Shown: one piece after another, positions 52,681 to 62,142 of the stretch
How positions within the stretch are numbered: the first letter of the stretch is position 1
How the letters are laid out: every line of letters starts with the position of its first letter
Source of the DNA: JAWSVE01 sp050633885
Lineage (GTDB): Bacteria > Pseudomonadota > Gammaproteobacteria > Pseudomonadales > Cellvibrionaceae
DNA: 64,000 bases
Assembly: GCA_050633885.1 (NCBI GenBank)
Contig: JBOEHK010000002.1
Location: forward strand, 186,001-250,000
Direction: 5' to 3'
The notes under the pieces: model-generated
The model's database searches: none
Seen by the model: only the letters and a program-made list of their open reading frames with translations
Told to the model about the DNA's origin: nothing
Made by a program: the position numbers and the translations under genes

Positions 52681-53219
52681 AGCAGAACCCTGATTATTAA
52701 TTATTAGAATAGAAGGATGTCGAATTGCGGGTTAACGATGAATAAACGTCTAATGACCGACAAGAGCTTTGTATTTCTCTTTTAGTTTAAGGAGGAATAA
52801 AGGATCAGAGGTCGTTAAATTCAATATCAGTCACTGCAAAACGAATAGCCAGCAATCATACAAACTCCCTGCGTGAGGATCAAAGCATTTGTGATGCGAA
52901 CACCTTAAGAGGTGAATATATTTTCTAGTAAGGAGAAAAAATGTTTTTATAAGATCAAGGAATGTAAAGGATTGTATTATTCAAAAAAAGCGAATAAATC
53001 TTTGTGATTTATTAAGTCTGGCGTGTATAGCGACATCCTCTTTTAATAGTGATGTTAATATAGTGCCGCTTCGGGGTCAGTCAGTTGAACCTAATATTTG
53101 TGTATATGTAGTTTCAAGTAGTTCCAAGTAGTTTCATGTAGTTATGCATAACTATATGGAACTACATATAGCTGAAACATTAAAAATTCTCACTCTATAT
53201 TCAATGTGTAATATTTAAA
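52681..53219. other. 539-bp divergent spacer with tandem repeats and palindromes, no gene seen
   Basis: The spacer lies between the divergent genes cstA and a PhnD-like gene. The right-hand part (53103-53170) carries 10-bp tandem repeats and nested inverted repeats. At 52929-52951 AAGGAGAAAAA precedes an ATG that is followed by a stop after two codons, so it is not a usable gene. No protein-coding frame was found. Confidence 0.65.
53103..53170 (+). repeat. Four 10-bp direct repeats within an inverted-repeat frame upstream of a PhnD-like gene
   Basis: GTAGTTTCAA, GTAGTTCCAA, GTAGTTTCAT and GTAGTTATGC start at 53108, 53118, 53128 and 53138, exactly one helical turn apart. A 16-bp perfect palindrome TAGTTATGCATAACTA lies at 53139-53154. 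The whole is bracketed by TATATGTAGTT (53103-53113) and its inverse AACTACATATA (53160-53170). It ends 50 bp before the ATG, so it lies in promoter or operator position. Confidence 0.82.
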
Positions 53220-54119
53220 ATGTCCATTTTTTTTAAATTCGCCTTTGCGACAGTCAAGTTTGTTTGCGCCATTTTTTTGTCACAAGTATTATATTCTCAC
53301 GCTTTATACGCACAGAAAGCAGTTATTGATTCAAAAAAGGTGATCAATCAAAAAGAAGACTCGACTTTAAAATTTATAAGAACTTTTGGCTTTTTTCCTG
53401 AGTCTTCACAATCAAATATGGAAGAGCGTTATAAGGGGATAACAGGTCAGTTAAGTAAAGTACTAGGCTATCACTTTATATTTGAAACCCGTCTCGATTA
53501 TCCACGATATATGACGGCTATAGAGAATGAAGCGTTTGATATTGCTGTTGTCAATGCATTCGATTATGTAAAGATAAAGAATAGAACTCGATATATTCCT
53601 ATTCTTTATCGAAGTGATTCTTTAACGGCAACGTTTGTTTCTCGAGATAAAAACTTAAATAATTTACTTGATTTGAAAAATAAAAAAATCGGTTTTTCTT
53701 CACGATATTCTAGCGCATCAATATCTGCTCAGTATATGTTTTTAAAAAATGATATGTTTTCAGATGATTACGAACAAATGTATTTTAATGGCCATATACC
53801 TTGCTTAGACGCAGTTTACGATGGTGTCATCGATGTTTGCGTAACAGGGGAAAGAATTTTTAGTAAATACTCTCCACTAAAGAAGTTTAAATTGTCAGTA
53901 ATTCTTCAAGGAGAGCCTTTGCCTCAATTAGTGGTGTTAATGCATCCAAATTTACATAAAGATAAAGCTGATATCGTTGATTTTTTTCTCAATCTTAAAA
54001 ATACAGATGATGGAAAATTAATGTTAGATGAAACTTATTTAGTGGTGTTGAAAATATTTCAAGCTGAAAAATATTATGTCTGTGAATTGTTGTTAGATTA
54101 CATATCATCTCATGAATAA
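53220..54119 (+). CDS. PhnD/SsuA-like periplasmic substrate-binding protein (first paralogue)
   Basis: 299 aa with a signal peptide ending near ALYA. The fold is that of PhnD-type periplasmic binding proteins: RTFGFFPESSQSNMEERYKGI, then IENEAFDIAVVNAFDYVKIK, SRYSSASISAQYMFLKND and CLDAVYDGVIDVCVTGERIF. No ABC transporter genes are near, so it is likelier to feed a membrane sensor than a transporter. A paralogue follows at 54.4 kb with the same landmarks. The ligand is unknown (phosphonate, sulfonate or another small anion). Confidence 0.82.
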   Translation: MSIFFKFAFATVKFVCAIFLSQVLYSHALYAQKAVIDSKKVINQKEDSTLKFIRTFGFFPESSQSNMEERYKGITGQLSKVLGYHFIFETRLDYPRYMTAIENEAFDIAVVNAFDYVKIKNRTRYIPILYRSDSLTATFVSRDKNLNNLLDLKNKKIGFSSRYSSASISAQYMFLKNDMFSDDYEQMYFNGHIPCLDAVYDGVIDVCVTGERIFSKYSPLKKFKLSVILQGEPLPQLVVLMHPNLHKDKADIVDFFLNLKNTDDGKLMLDETYLVVLKIFQAEKYYVCELLLDYISSHE

Positions 54120-54424
54120 AAAATTATAAATTTAATTAACAAGGCAGTGGCAATCTAGTTTTTAGTGAAGGCATTGGTGATTTTTAAGCTTTTTATCTGA
54201 AGATATAAAAGATAAAAACGTGTTAGTTGTCAATGTGTTTTCTCTTTTGGTCGAATTGTTTATCTAGTGTCGCGTTAAGCCGCATGCCAAATAATAAGTA
54301 ATGCTAAACTGGGCTAATATTCGTCACTCATTTTTTTAGTAATCCTTGTATCTCAAACGCATAATGCATACTTAATAGATGTTTTATACCGTGTAAATAA
54401 TTCACTACTATAGGGATGTTATTT
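54120..54424. other. 305-bp spacer between the two PhnD-like genes, no gene seen
   Basis: AT-rich, with no frame having a good ribosome site and no clear terminator. It probably contains a promoter for the second paralogue and the sensor. Confidence 0.55.
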
Positions 54425-55318
54425 ATGGCATATAACAATCACTGCGCTACTAAAAAAATGTTCATGCTTACTGTTTTTTTAAGAGGCACCATCGGTATTT
54501 TTTTGGTTGTCTTGATTGGGTATGCTCACTCTTCCGAGGAAGTAAGTAAGGGCCAAGAAAGGCCTATAAGCTTATCCATGTTTCCCGGTGTTTCTCCTTT
54601 GTTGTTACAGCAGCGTTTTGAAAAAATATCGCTCTTATTAAGTAAGCCACTTAATCAGCAAGTCGTCTTCAGGACGAGAAAAAATTATATTGAATATTTT
54701 AATGCCATTAAAAACGAAGAATTTGAAATTGCAATCGTCAGTGCTTTTGACTATGTGCGTATAAGAAAAAACAGTCGCTATATTCCTATACTTTCTCGTA
54801 ATGATTCATCAGTGACAGTGCTGATAACAACAGATGAGGATATTCATTATCTCGATGATCTTGCCGGCAAGCGGATTGGATTCCCTCCGAAAACGGCTGG
54901 AGCATCAATGATGGGAAGGTATTTGTTGACTAAAAATAATTTAAAGCCGGCAGACTACCAGTCTATTTTTTACACTAATCACTTGTCATGTATTCAGGCT
55001 ATTATCAATCATAATGTTGATGCTTGTTTCACCGGTGAAAAGATGCTGAGAGAAGTCGAAAAGTATAAAAAGATGGATTATAAAATATTAATCGAATCAC
55101 CTAAAATTTCTCAACAGCTCATTCTTATTCATCCTGATCTCGAAGATAAAGTAGAGAGTATTAAAGATATATTATTGTCACTCAATGAAACTGATGAGGG
55201 GCGAGAGGCATTGGAGCAGGCTTATCTTTTTGTATTAGGTGAGTTTGATGATCGCCAATATGATGAAAATGAAAGAATTTTACACTATATGGAAAGCGAA
55301 ATAGACTCCAATGAATAG
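54425..55318 (+). CDS. PhnD/SsuA-like periplasmic substrate-binding protein (second paralogue)
   Basis: About 297 aa from the ATG at 54425, where AGGG stands about 10 bases before it; the ATG at 54416 is too close to that site. The signal anchor MLTVFLRGTIGIFLVVLIGY is followed by AHSSEE. It parallels the first paralogue in IKNEEFEIAIVSAFDYVRIR, YIPILSRNDSS, IGFPPKTAGASMMGRYLL and CIQAIINHNVDACFTGEKML. The sensor gene follows 12 bp downstream, so this protein is the likelier ligand-binding partner of that sensor. Confidence 0.82.
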   Translation: MAYNNHCATKKMFMLTVFLRGTIGIFLVVLIGYAHSSEEVSKGQERPISLSMFPGVSPLLLQQRFEKISLLLSKPLNQQVVFRTRKNYIEYFNAIKNEEFEIAIVSAFDYVRIRKNSRYIPILSRNDSSVTVLITTDEDIHYLDDLAGKRIGFPPKTAGASMMGRYLLTKNNLKPADYQSIFYTNHLSCIQAIINHNVDACFTGEKMLREVEKYKKMDYKILIESPKISQQLILIHPDLEDKVESIKDILLSLNETDEGREALEQAYLFVLGEFDDRQYDENERILHYMESEIDSNE

Positions 55319-55330
55319 GTCAAAAATATC

Positions 55331-56710
55331 ATGTCTTTCAGACTAAAAATAACAGCAGTCATCATGATATTGAGCACGGTTATTATGATGACCGTGTTGT
55401 GGTTATCGCTGGGCTTTTTAAGTGACAAGATGCAATCAGAGATACATAAATCAAATGCAAATGCGATTCACCAGTTAAAACAATTTAGCGTTATGGAAGC
55501 GGTTTTAATTGAGGATTATGGGAAATTAATTTTAGACTTTCAGGCCATCGTTGAGCAGTTGAATTTAGATGAAATAGTTCTTTATGATACGAATAATAAT
55601 ATTTTAGCGAGTTCTAAGTTGGATCAAGTTGGTGAGAGAATTGATCCTTTAGCGTTTGATGATCACTGCGATATTGAAAGTATCTCATCAGGTACTTATG
55701 TGGCGGTGTATTTAGCTTATTGTTTTAATAATGATGTCGTTACCGATGCCATTGACGATGCACTGGCTTTCGGTCTTTTATTAACAATTATTGGTTTGAT
55801 GTTAATGGCAGCAATAGGTTACATCGGAGGTGCTTGGTTATCGTTACGATTAGAGCGGATGGTCGATGCATTAGATATTATTACCGATGGGCATATCGAA
55901 AAATTTACCGTGGACGAATCAAAGGATGAAATCGGCATGTTGAGTCGATTCGTGCATACCATTGGGACACAGATAGCGCTTCAGAAAGAAGAGTTAATTG
56001 ATAGTGAAGAGCGAATGAGATTGGCGTTACAGTCTGCTGGAGCTGGTGCTTGGAAGTATGATGTAAAAAATACCTCTTTATTTTGGACAGCAAAGATCTA
56101 CCAAATTTTCGGTATCATGCCTTCTGATGAAGAGCCTTCGATGGAATTGTGGTCTTCATTTGTCCACCCAGAGGATCTACCATTATTAACAGGTGCTCTA
56201 TCAAAGTTATTTGAGAACAGAGAAAATCTTTGTGTTGAGTACCGAATTATTAGGCGAAGTGGTGCAGTTCGCTGGGTGCGTAGTGTTGGCCGCTTATTTG
56301 TCAATGCTAATGATGAGCCAGAAGAGGCTTATGGAATGTTGTTCGATATTTCTCATCATAAAAGTGATTTTTCTATTTTAGAATCGGAAAGAAATCTTTT
56401 GTCTACAATTTTTGATCACACAATAGAATGCTTTCTTGTTGTCAATGTTAGAAATGAGATTGTGACGACGAACCAAAAGGCAAGAGAGATTTTTCGTATC
56501 AGCAATACTGATCAGCCGGTTCCTATGGCATCAGTTTTTTCTTCAAAAACGATTGCCCAGATAAATACAGTAGAAAGTCAAAATCTCATATTGGTATTAG
56601 CTGATGAAACTGAGCTTGCTGCTAAAGCTGCAATGAACGCTTTTTTCTATCAAGACGATAGCCTGTCAGACTTTACTGTTATCAGCTTCACTATGTTTGA
56701 ATCAGAGTGA
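55331..56710 (+). CDS. Membrane sensor with HAMP and PAS domains but no output domain
   Basis: 459 aa. A first membrane helix (about 7-28) and a second one (about 144-170) enclose a periplasmic sensing domain (about 30-143). A HAMP segment follows (LSLRLERMVDALDIITDGHI ... DEIGMLSRFVHTI). The first PAS domain (about 222-345, with WKYDVKNTSLFWTAKIYQIF and YRIIRRSGAVRWVRSVGRLF) is PAS_3-like with a PAC end. A second PAS-like part (about 350-430) then runs almost to the stop. No kinase, GGDEF, EAL or methyl-accepting domain is present. It is co-oriented with the two binding proteins, 12 bp after the second. Confidence 0.82.
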   Translation: MSFRLKITAVIMILSTVIMMTVLWLSLGFLSDKMQSEIHKSNANAIHQLKQFSVMEAVLIEDYGKLILDFQAIVEQLNLDEIVLYDTNNNILASSKLDQVGERIDPLAFDDHCDIESISSGTYVAVYLAYCFNNDVVTDAIDDALAFGLLLTIIGLMLMAAIGYIGGAWLSLRLERMVDALDIITDGHIEKFTVDESKDEIGMLSRFVHTIGTQIALQKEELIDSEERMRLALQSAGAGAWKYDVKNTSLFWTAKIYQIFGIMPSDEEPSMELWSSFVHPEDLPLLTGALSKLFENRENLCVEYRIIRRSGAVRWVRSVGRLFVNANDEPEEAYGMLFDISHHKSDFSILESERNLLSTIFDHTIECFLVVNVRNEIVTTNQKAREIFRISNTDQPVPMASVFSSKTIAQINTVESQNLILVLADETELAAKAAMNAFFYQDDSLSDFTVISFTMFESE

Positions 56711-56813
56711 TGTTTTAATTTGATAGGCGATCTCATTGCTATTCCTCTCTAAATACGTAACATGCCTATCTTTATTGTAATGCTAGCCGATACTTCTATA
56801 GGTTGATCCCCGC

Positions 56814-57683
56814 ATGGGAAAAATGTCCACCGGTTTGATAATAGCTGCACTTTTAGCGGTCTTATCAATGTCTCTTGTTCCCCTGTTGATTCGCACAACT
56901 TCTGCCAACGAATTTACCATCGGAATTGTCAGAATATTCATCGCACTTCTTTTTCTAAGTCCCGTTGTGTTTTTTAAAAACGGTAAGCCGTCACTGGGCG
57001 TTAGTGATTGGAAGAACCTGGCATTAGTGGGTGTTGTCTTCGGTAGTCACTGGCTTACCTACTTTATTAGTATAAAAACGGCGAATGCTTCGATAGCGGC
57101 TTTATCGCTGTCAACGTATGGTATTCATCTGTTATTGCTTAGTTGGATGTTTAGAAAGCAACAAATACGAGCTGTCGAATGGTTTGCAGTTGCGATGTGT
57201 TTTGGTGGTTGTGTTTTAATTGCACCTAGCCTTAACCTAAAAGATAAAATGACATTGGGAATGTTAATAGGTGTTTTTAGCGGGTTTTTATATGCGTGCT
57301 TGCCATTGCTGCATCAAAGAATATTACACGTCCCAACGATGACTAGAGCTTGGGGGCAATTTTTATTTTCAGGAATTATTTTTTTTCCCTTTATCACTAA
57401 AACGGATTGGAATCTTGAGTTTGATGATTGGTGGCGGTTAGCGGTGCTCGGTGTGGTATGTACAGTAATTGGTCATAGTTTATGGGTTAAGGTAAGCTCA
57501 GAACTGCCTGCTGTAATAACGGGAGTCGTGTATTATCTCTACGTTCCCATCGCAATGATCTCAAGCTTTTATTTATTAAAAGAAGTGATTACACCCGTAA
57601 TGATCATAGGAGCGATTCTAATTGTGGGCGCTAATATCCTGATTGCATTAATGACCTGGCGGCGAACTCGAGGCTTGAGGTAG
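56814..57683 (+). CDS. EamA/DMT family transporter
   Basis: 289 aa with ten hydrophobic helices in two EamA repeats. Typical elements are RIFIALLFLSPVVFF and SHWLTYFISIKTANASIAAL in the first half, and the second-half GVVYYLYVPIAMISSFYLLKE. Such proteins export amino acids, metabolites or drugs across the inner membrane. The substrate cannot be read from the sequence. It lies between the sensor cluster and parC without clear operon links. Confidence 0.85.
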   Translation: MGKMSTGLIIAALLAVLSMSLVPLLIRTTSANEFTIGIVRIFIALLFLSPVVFFKNGKPSLGVSDWKNLALVGVVFGSHWLTYFISIKTANASIAALSLSTYGIHLLLLSWMFRKQQIRAVEWFAVAMCFGGCVLIAPSLNLKDKMTLGMLIGVFSGFLYACLPLLHQRILHVPTMTRAWGQFLFSGIIFFPFITKTDWNLEFDDWWRLAVLGVVCTVIGHSLWVKVSSELPAVITGVVYYLYVPIAMISSFYLLKEVITPVMIIGAILIVGANILIALMTWRRTRGLR

Positions 57684-57797
57684 AATTTACAAAATAAACA
57701 TCGGTATGATGCAATAACACCAGCTCAGTAAACAATAATAAACGCATCGTCCACACATGATAATATTGTTTGATTTTAAAATAATTAGGTTCTTTTT

Positions 57798-60050
57798 ATG
57801 AGTGATACCATCGTGCCGATTGACGGCGATGAAGCAATTTCTTTAAGTGAATATACTGAAAAAGCGTATCTTGATTATTCAATGTACGTCATTCTTGATC
57901 GAGCGCTTCCCAATATTGGCGATGGGTTAAAGCCAGTACAGCGTCGCATCGTCTATGCTATGAGCGAGCTAGGTTTAAAAGCATCAGCAAAATATAAAAA
58001 GTCAGCACGGACAGTGGGCGATGTGATTGGTAAATTTCATCCTCACGGTGACTCGGCTTGTTATGAAGCGATGGTGTTAATGGCTCAGCCTTTTTCATAT
58101 CGCTATCCATTAATTGATGGGCAAGGTAACTGGGGTTCTCCCGACGACCCTAAATCATTCGCAGCAATGCGTTATACCGAATCAAAACTGACAGCATTTG
58201 CAGATGCATTATTATCTGAGTTGGGTCAAGGTACGGTTGATTGGTCTCCAAACTTTGACGGTACCATGGATGAACCCATGGTATTGCCAGCACGTGTTCC
58301 CAATATTTTATTAAATGGAACTACAGGAATTGCAGTCGGAATGGCGACGGATATTCCTCCCCATAATTTGCGTGAAGTTGTTAAAGCCACCATTCATTTA
58401 TTAGAAAACCCTAAGGCAAGTGTCGGCGGCTTGTGTGAGCATGTGCTTGGTCCTGATATGCCAACAGATGCCGAAATTATTACTCCAAAAGCTGATATCC
58501 ATAAATTGTATGAAACGGGTCGTGGTAGTTTGAAGATGCGTGCATTGTGGACGCAAGAGGGTGGAGACATTGTCGTTAATGCACTGCCTCATCAAGTCAG
58601 TGGTGCAAAAATATTAGAACAAATTGCTGCGCAAATGCAGGCGAAAAAATTACCTATGGTGGCTGATTTACGAGATGAATCAGATCATGAAAACCCAACA
58701 CGACTCGTTATTATTCCTAGATCAAATCGAATTGATGTTGATCAGTTGATGAATCATTTGTTTGCAACAACTGACTTAGAGCGTAGCTACCGCGTCAATA
58801 TGAACATGATAGGCATCGATGGAAGACCAGCCGTCAAGTCGCTTGATATTATTTTAGGTGAGTGGTTAAGTTTTAGAACAGTCACTGTGCGCAGGCGCTT
58901 ACAGTTCCGGTTGGATAAAGTACTCAATCGATTGCATATTTTAGAAGGCTACTTAGCCGCATTTTTAAATATCGATGAAGTGATTCATATCATTCGTACG
59001 GAAGATAAACCAAAAGCTGTTCTTATGGAACGCTTTAAAATAACGGATATACAAGCAGAAGCAATTCTCGATTTGAAGCTTCGACAAATTGCGAAGTTAG
59101 AAGAAATCAAAATTCGCAGTGAACAAGATGAATTAGAAAAAGAACGTGAATATCTTGAGAAAACATTGGGATCAGCAGCGCGATTAAAAACATTGATCAG
59201 AAAAGAATTGGAATCAGCAGCTGAAGAATTTGGTGATGATCGACGTTCGCCGATTGTTGTTCGTGGTGAGGCGCAAGCGCTCAATGAGTCTGAATTATTA
59301 TCCAGTGATCCTATCACCGTTGTACTTTCTCAACGAGGTTGGATTCGGGCAGCAAAAGGCCATGAAATCGACCCTACTGCGTTAAGCTATAAATCTGGCG
59401 ACGAATACAGAGCGTCCGTATTGGGTAAGACCAATCAATTTGCCTATTTGTTTGATTCTACCGGAAGAAGTTATGCGTTAGCATCACATACACTTCCGTC
59501 CGCACGAGGACAGGGAGAGCCTGCTACAGGCCGATTGAATGTTCCTAGCGGGGCGACCTTTGAAGGTTTGTTGATGGGGCCCGACGATCAAAAAATTCTT
59601 TTGTGCTCTGATGCGGGATATGGTTTTGTAGGGAAGCTTGGTGATTTATATACAAAAAATAAAGCCGGAAAAACGGTACTCACGTTACCCAAGGAAGCCA
59701 AGGTGTTGAAGCCTTCTGTGATCGAGGACTTTGACAATGATATGGTTGTGGGTATTAGTAATGAAGGTCGAATGCTCACCTTCCCAGTGAAAGATTTGCC
59801 TGAAATGGCGCGAGGAAAAGGAAACAAGATTATTAATATCCCTACTAAGCGGTTACAGGCTCGTGAAGAATTTATGGTTGCGTGTACAGTATTAAATAAA
59901 AATAAAATATTAAAAGTGTATGCGGGTAAAAAATTCTTATCGTTAAAGTTAAGTGATTTAGAGCACTATGCAGGAGAGCGTGGTCGGCGCGGAAATAAAT
60001 TACCGCGTGGGCATCAAAAAGTTGATCGAATAGAAATAGAGGATAAGTAG
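57798..60050 (+). CDS. parC: DNA topoisomerase IV subunit A
   Basis: 750 aa. The breakage-reunion domain has HPHGDSACYEAMVLMAQ, with the Ser and Glu positions that change in quinolone resistance still in wild-type form, and the active-site Tyr in AAMRYTESKL. The coiled-coil gate and the C-terminal beta-pinwheel blades follow (QRGWIRAAKGHE, SAGRSYALASHTLPS-like repeats). The partner ParE is at 24.8 kb. A GTTCTTTTT leader lies before the ATG, and no strong Shine-Dalgarno is visible. Confidence 0.97.
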   Translation: MSDTIVPIDGDEAISLSEYTEKAYLDYSMYVILDRALPNIGDGLKPVQRRIVYAMSELGLKASAKYKKSARTVGDVIGKFHPHGDSACYEAMVLMAQPFSYRYPLIDGQGNWGSPDDPKSFAAMRYTESKLTAFADALLSELGQGTVDWSPNFDGTMDEPMVLPARVPNILLNGTTGIAVGMATDIPPHNLREVVKATIHLLENPKASVGGLCEHVLGPDMPTDAEIITPKADIHKLYETGRGSLKMRALWTQEGGDIVVNALPHQVSGAKILEQIAAQMQAKKLPMVADLRDESDHENPTRLVIIPRSNRIDVDQLMNHLFATTDLERSYRVNMNMIGIDGRPAVKSLDIILGEWLSFRTVTVRRRLQFRLDKVLNRLHILEGYLAAFLNIDEVIHIIRTEDKPKAVLMERFKITDIQAEAILDLKLRQIAKLEEIKIRSEQDELEKEREYLEKTLGSAARLKTLIRKELESAAEEFGDDRRSPIVVRGEAQALNESELLSSDPITVVLSQRGWIRAAKGHEIDPTALSYKSGDEYRASVLGKTNQFAYLFDSTGRSYALASHTLPSARGQGEPATGRLNVPSGATFEGLLMGPDDQKILLCSDAGYGFVGKLGDLYTKNKAGKTVLTLPKEAKVLKPSVIEDFDNDMVVGISNEGRMLTFPVKDLPEMARGKGNKIINIPTKRLQAREEFMVACTVLNKNKILKVYAGKKFLSLKLSDLEHYAGERGRRGNKLPRGHQKVDRIEIEDK

Positions 60051-60110
60051 GTTGGCTTAATCGTTATCAATAGTGATGATAAAAATAGTCATCCTAAGAA
60101 TGGTGACCAG

Positions 60111-60150
60111 AAAAAAGGCAGATTGACTATGAATTCAATCTGCCTTTTTT
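60111..60150. terminator. Bidirectional terminator between parC and aceK
   Basis: AAAAAAGGCAGATTGA (60111-60126) pairs with TCAATCTGCCTTTTTT (60135-60150) around an 8-nt loop. The A-run and T-run flanks let it end transcription of both convergent genes. Confidence 0.93.
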
Positions 60151-60176
60151 CTTTCTTTTATTGTTTTTAGTGCTAG

Positions 60177-61973
60177 TTACTGTAAATGCCGGGACCGATT
60201 TTGAATAGACATTTTTCCGCGCTCAAAACGTTTTCTTCTTCTGTAGGGGAATGTGTCAGCAAAAAATCCCTGGCTTACTTCATTTTGCATTTTTTGCCAA
60301 TGTTTATAGTTGTATAAGTCTGCATGTTTGCTTTCGAAAGCGATACGCGCTTTTTCGTTACCTGCAAAAAATAATGGAAATTCCTCAGGAAAAATATCAT
60401 TTTCACGGACAGTGAAATGGGGTTGAACAGAATATTCATCAAAGTCATCACGTGCTTCTGGTATTTTTCTGAAGTTGCATTCTGTCATGAGTGCAATTTC
60501 ATCATAATCATAAAAAACGACACGGCCGTGACGGGTAACACCAAAGTTTTTTAATAGCATATCGCCTGTGAAGATATTGGCCGCAGCCAATTCTTTGATG
60601 GCGTTTCCGTATTCATCCATTACGTCTTCAATTTGTTCGTCAGTCGCATTGTTTAAATACAGATTTAGAGGAATCATGCGGCGTTCAATATATAAATGCT
60701 TCACAATAACTAACTTGTCGGTAATTTCTAATTTTGATGCGGCGACTTCTTGTAGTTCAGCCAGTAACTCTTTGCTGAATCTATTGCGATAAAAAATAAA
60801 ATTATTATACTCTTGTGTATCTGCCATACGACCAGCTCGATCTGATCGAGAGACTAATTTATATTTTTCTTTGACAATGGCCTCGGTGACATTTTTTGAT
60901 GAGCCAAATTTGTCTTTAATGATTTTAAACACGACATCGTAGGATGGCAGCGTAAATACTGTCATAACCATGCCTTTAATACCTGGTGCAATAATAAATT
61001 TGTCATCGCTGTGTTTCAGGTGATTAATAATATGACGATAAAAAGCCGTTTTTCCGTGTTTGTTAAAACCAATAGCGTTGTAGATTTCTAAAATATCTTT
61101 GTTGGGCATTAAAGTACTAATGAAGCGAACAAATCGTGAAGGTATGGGTGCGTCCACCATAAAATACGATCGGGTAAAGCTAAAAATAATACTGACGTCA
61201 TCGGGCTCAAAAATAACAGTGTCTACAAAAATACCATCGGGATGATTGAGCAGGGGAAGTACAATTGGGATGCACGTATCTTGATGCATCACTCGGCCAA
61301 CAAGATAGGCCCCTTTATTTCGATAAAAAATGGATTCGAGCATGTCAACTCTGATGTCATTCATATCACCAGAAAAATTTGGCATGATGTTTTCTTGTAT
61401 GGCATGAACAATATTAGCGACATCACGTTTTTTATTTTCCCATGGCACAGAAAACTCAAAGTCATCTAAAATTCGTGAGACTAAATCGACTAAACCACGA
61501 TTAATTTGATAGCACATGTAAATCGAGTAGCCTTTAAGTGGCTTGTCATTTAATGGGCGAGACGGTTTTACAAACATGTAGCGATCATGAATATTTTCGT
61601 GATGAAACAAGCCGCAAAATATTGAGTTGAAAAAAGTTTCTGCGATTTCATAGTTGCTGTGGTTTTCAATCAGCTGCGTATAACCGATACGTGCTTGCTC
61701 CCAAATGGCAAGATCGTGTACATCTTTGCTCGTAACATCTTTTACGAGTTGCCGAACTTCGTCGACTTTACGCTTATAGACTTCAATTCGGTTTTTATTC
61801 GCTTCTTGTACAGCGGTCCAATCTGCCTTTTCAAATCGAGCTTTTGCACCTAGGGTAATATTTTGAAAATCAGCAAAGTAAGCTTCAAAGCCATTCAGGA
61901 TAGTTTTGGCTATGCGGCGTGCGGTTGGAGAGGGGGCCATCGCGCTAGTGGGTGTTAATGAGGTTGAATACAC
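60177..61973 (-). CDS. aceK: Isocitrate dehydrogenase kinase/phosphatase
   Basis: 598-aa bifunctional enzyme that phosphorylates and dephosphorylates isocitrate dehydrogenase and so directs carbon to the glyoxylate shunt. Visible AceK features include MSIQNRSRHL near the C-terminus, the ATP-binding APGIKGMVMTVFTLPSYDVVFKII, and the catalytic-core segments GVTRHGRVVFYDYDEIALMT and FRKIP. The length is that of E. coli AceK. It is a stand-alone gene here, not next to aceA/aceB, as in Pseudomonas. Confidence 0.95.
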   Translation of the reverse strand: MYSTSLTPTSAMAPSPTARRIAKTILNGFEAYFADFQNITLGAKARFEKADWTAVQEANKNRIEVYKRKVDEVRQLVKDVTSKDVHDLAIWEQARIGYTQLIENHSNYEIAETFFNSIFCGLFHHENIHDRYMFVKPSRPLNDKPLKGYSIYMCYQINRGLVDLVSRILDDFEFSVPWENKKRDVANIVHAIQENIMPNFSGDMNDIRVDMLESIFYRNKGAYLVGRVMHQDTCIPIVLPLLNHPDGIFVDTVIFEPDDVSIIFSFTRSYFMVDAPIPSRFVRFISTLMPNKDILEIYNAIGFNKHGKTAFYRHIINHLKHSDDKFIIAPGIKGMVMTVFTLPSYDVVFKIIKDKFGSSKNVTEAIVKEKYKLVSRSDRAGRMADTQEYNNFIFYRNRFSKELLAELQEVAASKLEITDKLVIVKHLYIERRMIPLNLYLNNATDEQIEDVMDEYGNAIKELAAANIFTGDMLLKNFGVTRHGRVVFYDYDEIALMTECNFRKIPEARDDFDEYSVQPHFTVRENDIFPEEFPLFFAGNEKARIAFESKHADLYNYKHWQKMQNEVSQGFFADTFPYRRRKRFERGKMSIQNRSRHLQ

Positions 61974-62142
61974 AAATAAACCTTTTGTCGATAGAGATAA
62001 GCAGGGCGGAAATTATCTCACCATTATAGACATTGATTGCTTTGCCTAGCTAGCAGCAAAATAATGGCCATTTAAGAGACGAAGAAATGGAGCGTAGGAC
62101 ATTTCAGTGGATAAATTATCATTTAAAGTACTGATTAAACGA

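Noticed and set aside
52850..52920. Possible CRP site in the cstA promoter region (TTTGTGATGCGAACACC)
   Set aside because: Only one half-site fits; the second half does not match at the right distance.
52929..52951. Good ribosome site and ATG in the cstA upstream spacer
   Set aside because: The frame stops after two further codons, and no useful alternative frame follows.
53086..53112. TGAACC box upstream of the PhnD-like gene as a fifth ECF promoter
   Set aside because: The -35-like TGAACCTA is present, but the position of the second box reads GTAG rather than CGAC.
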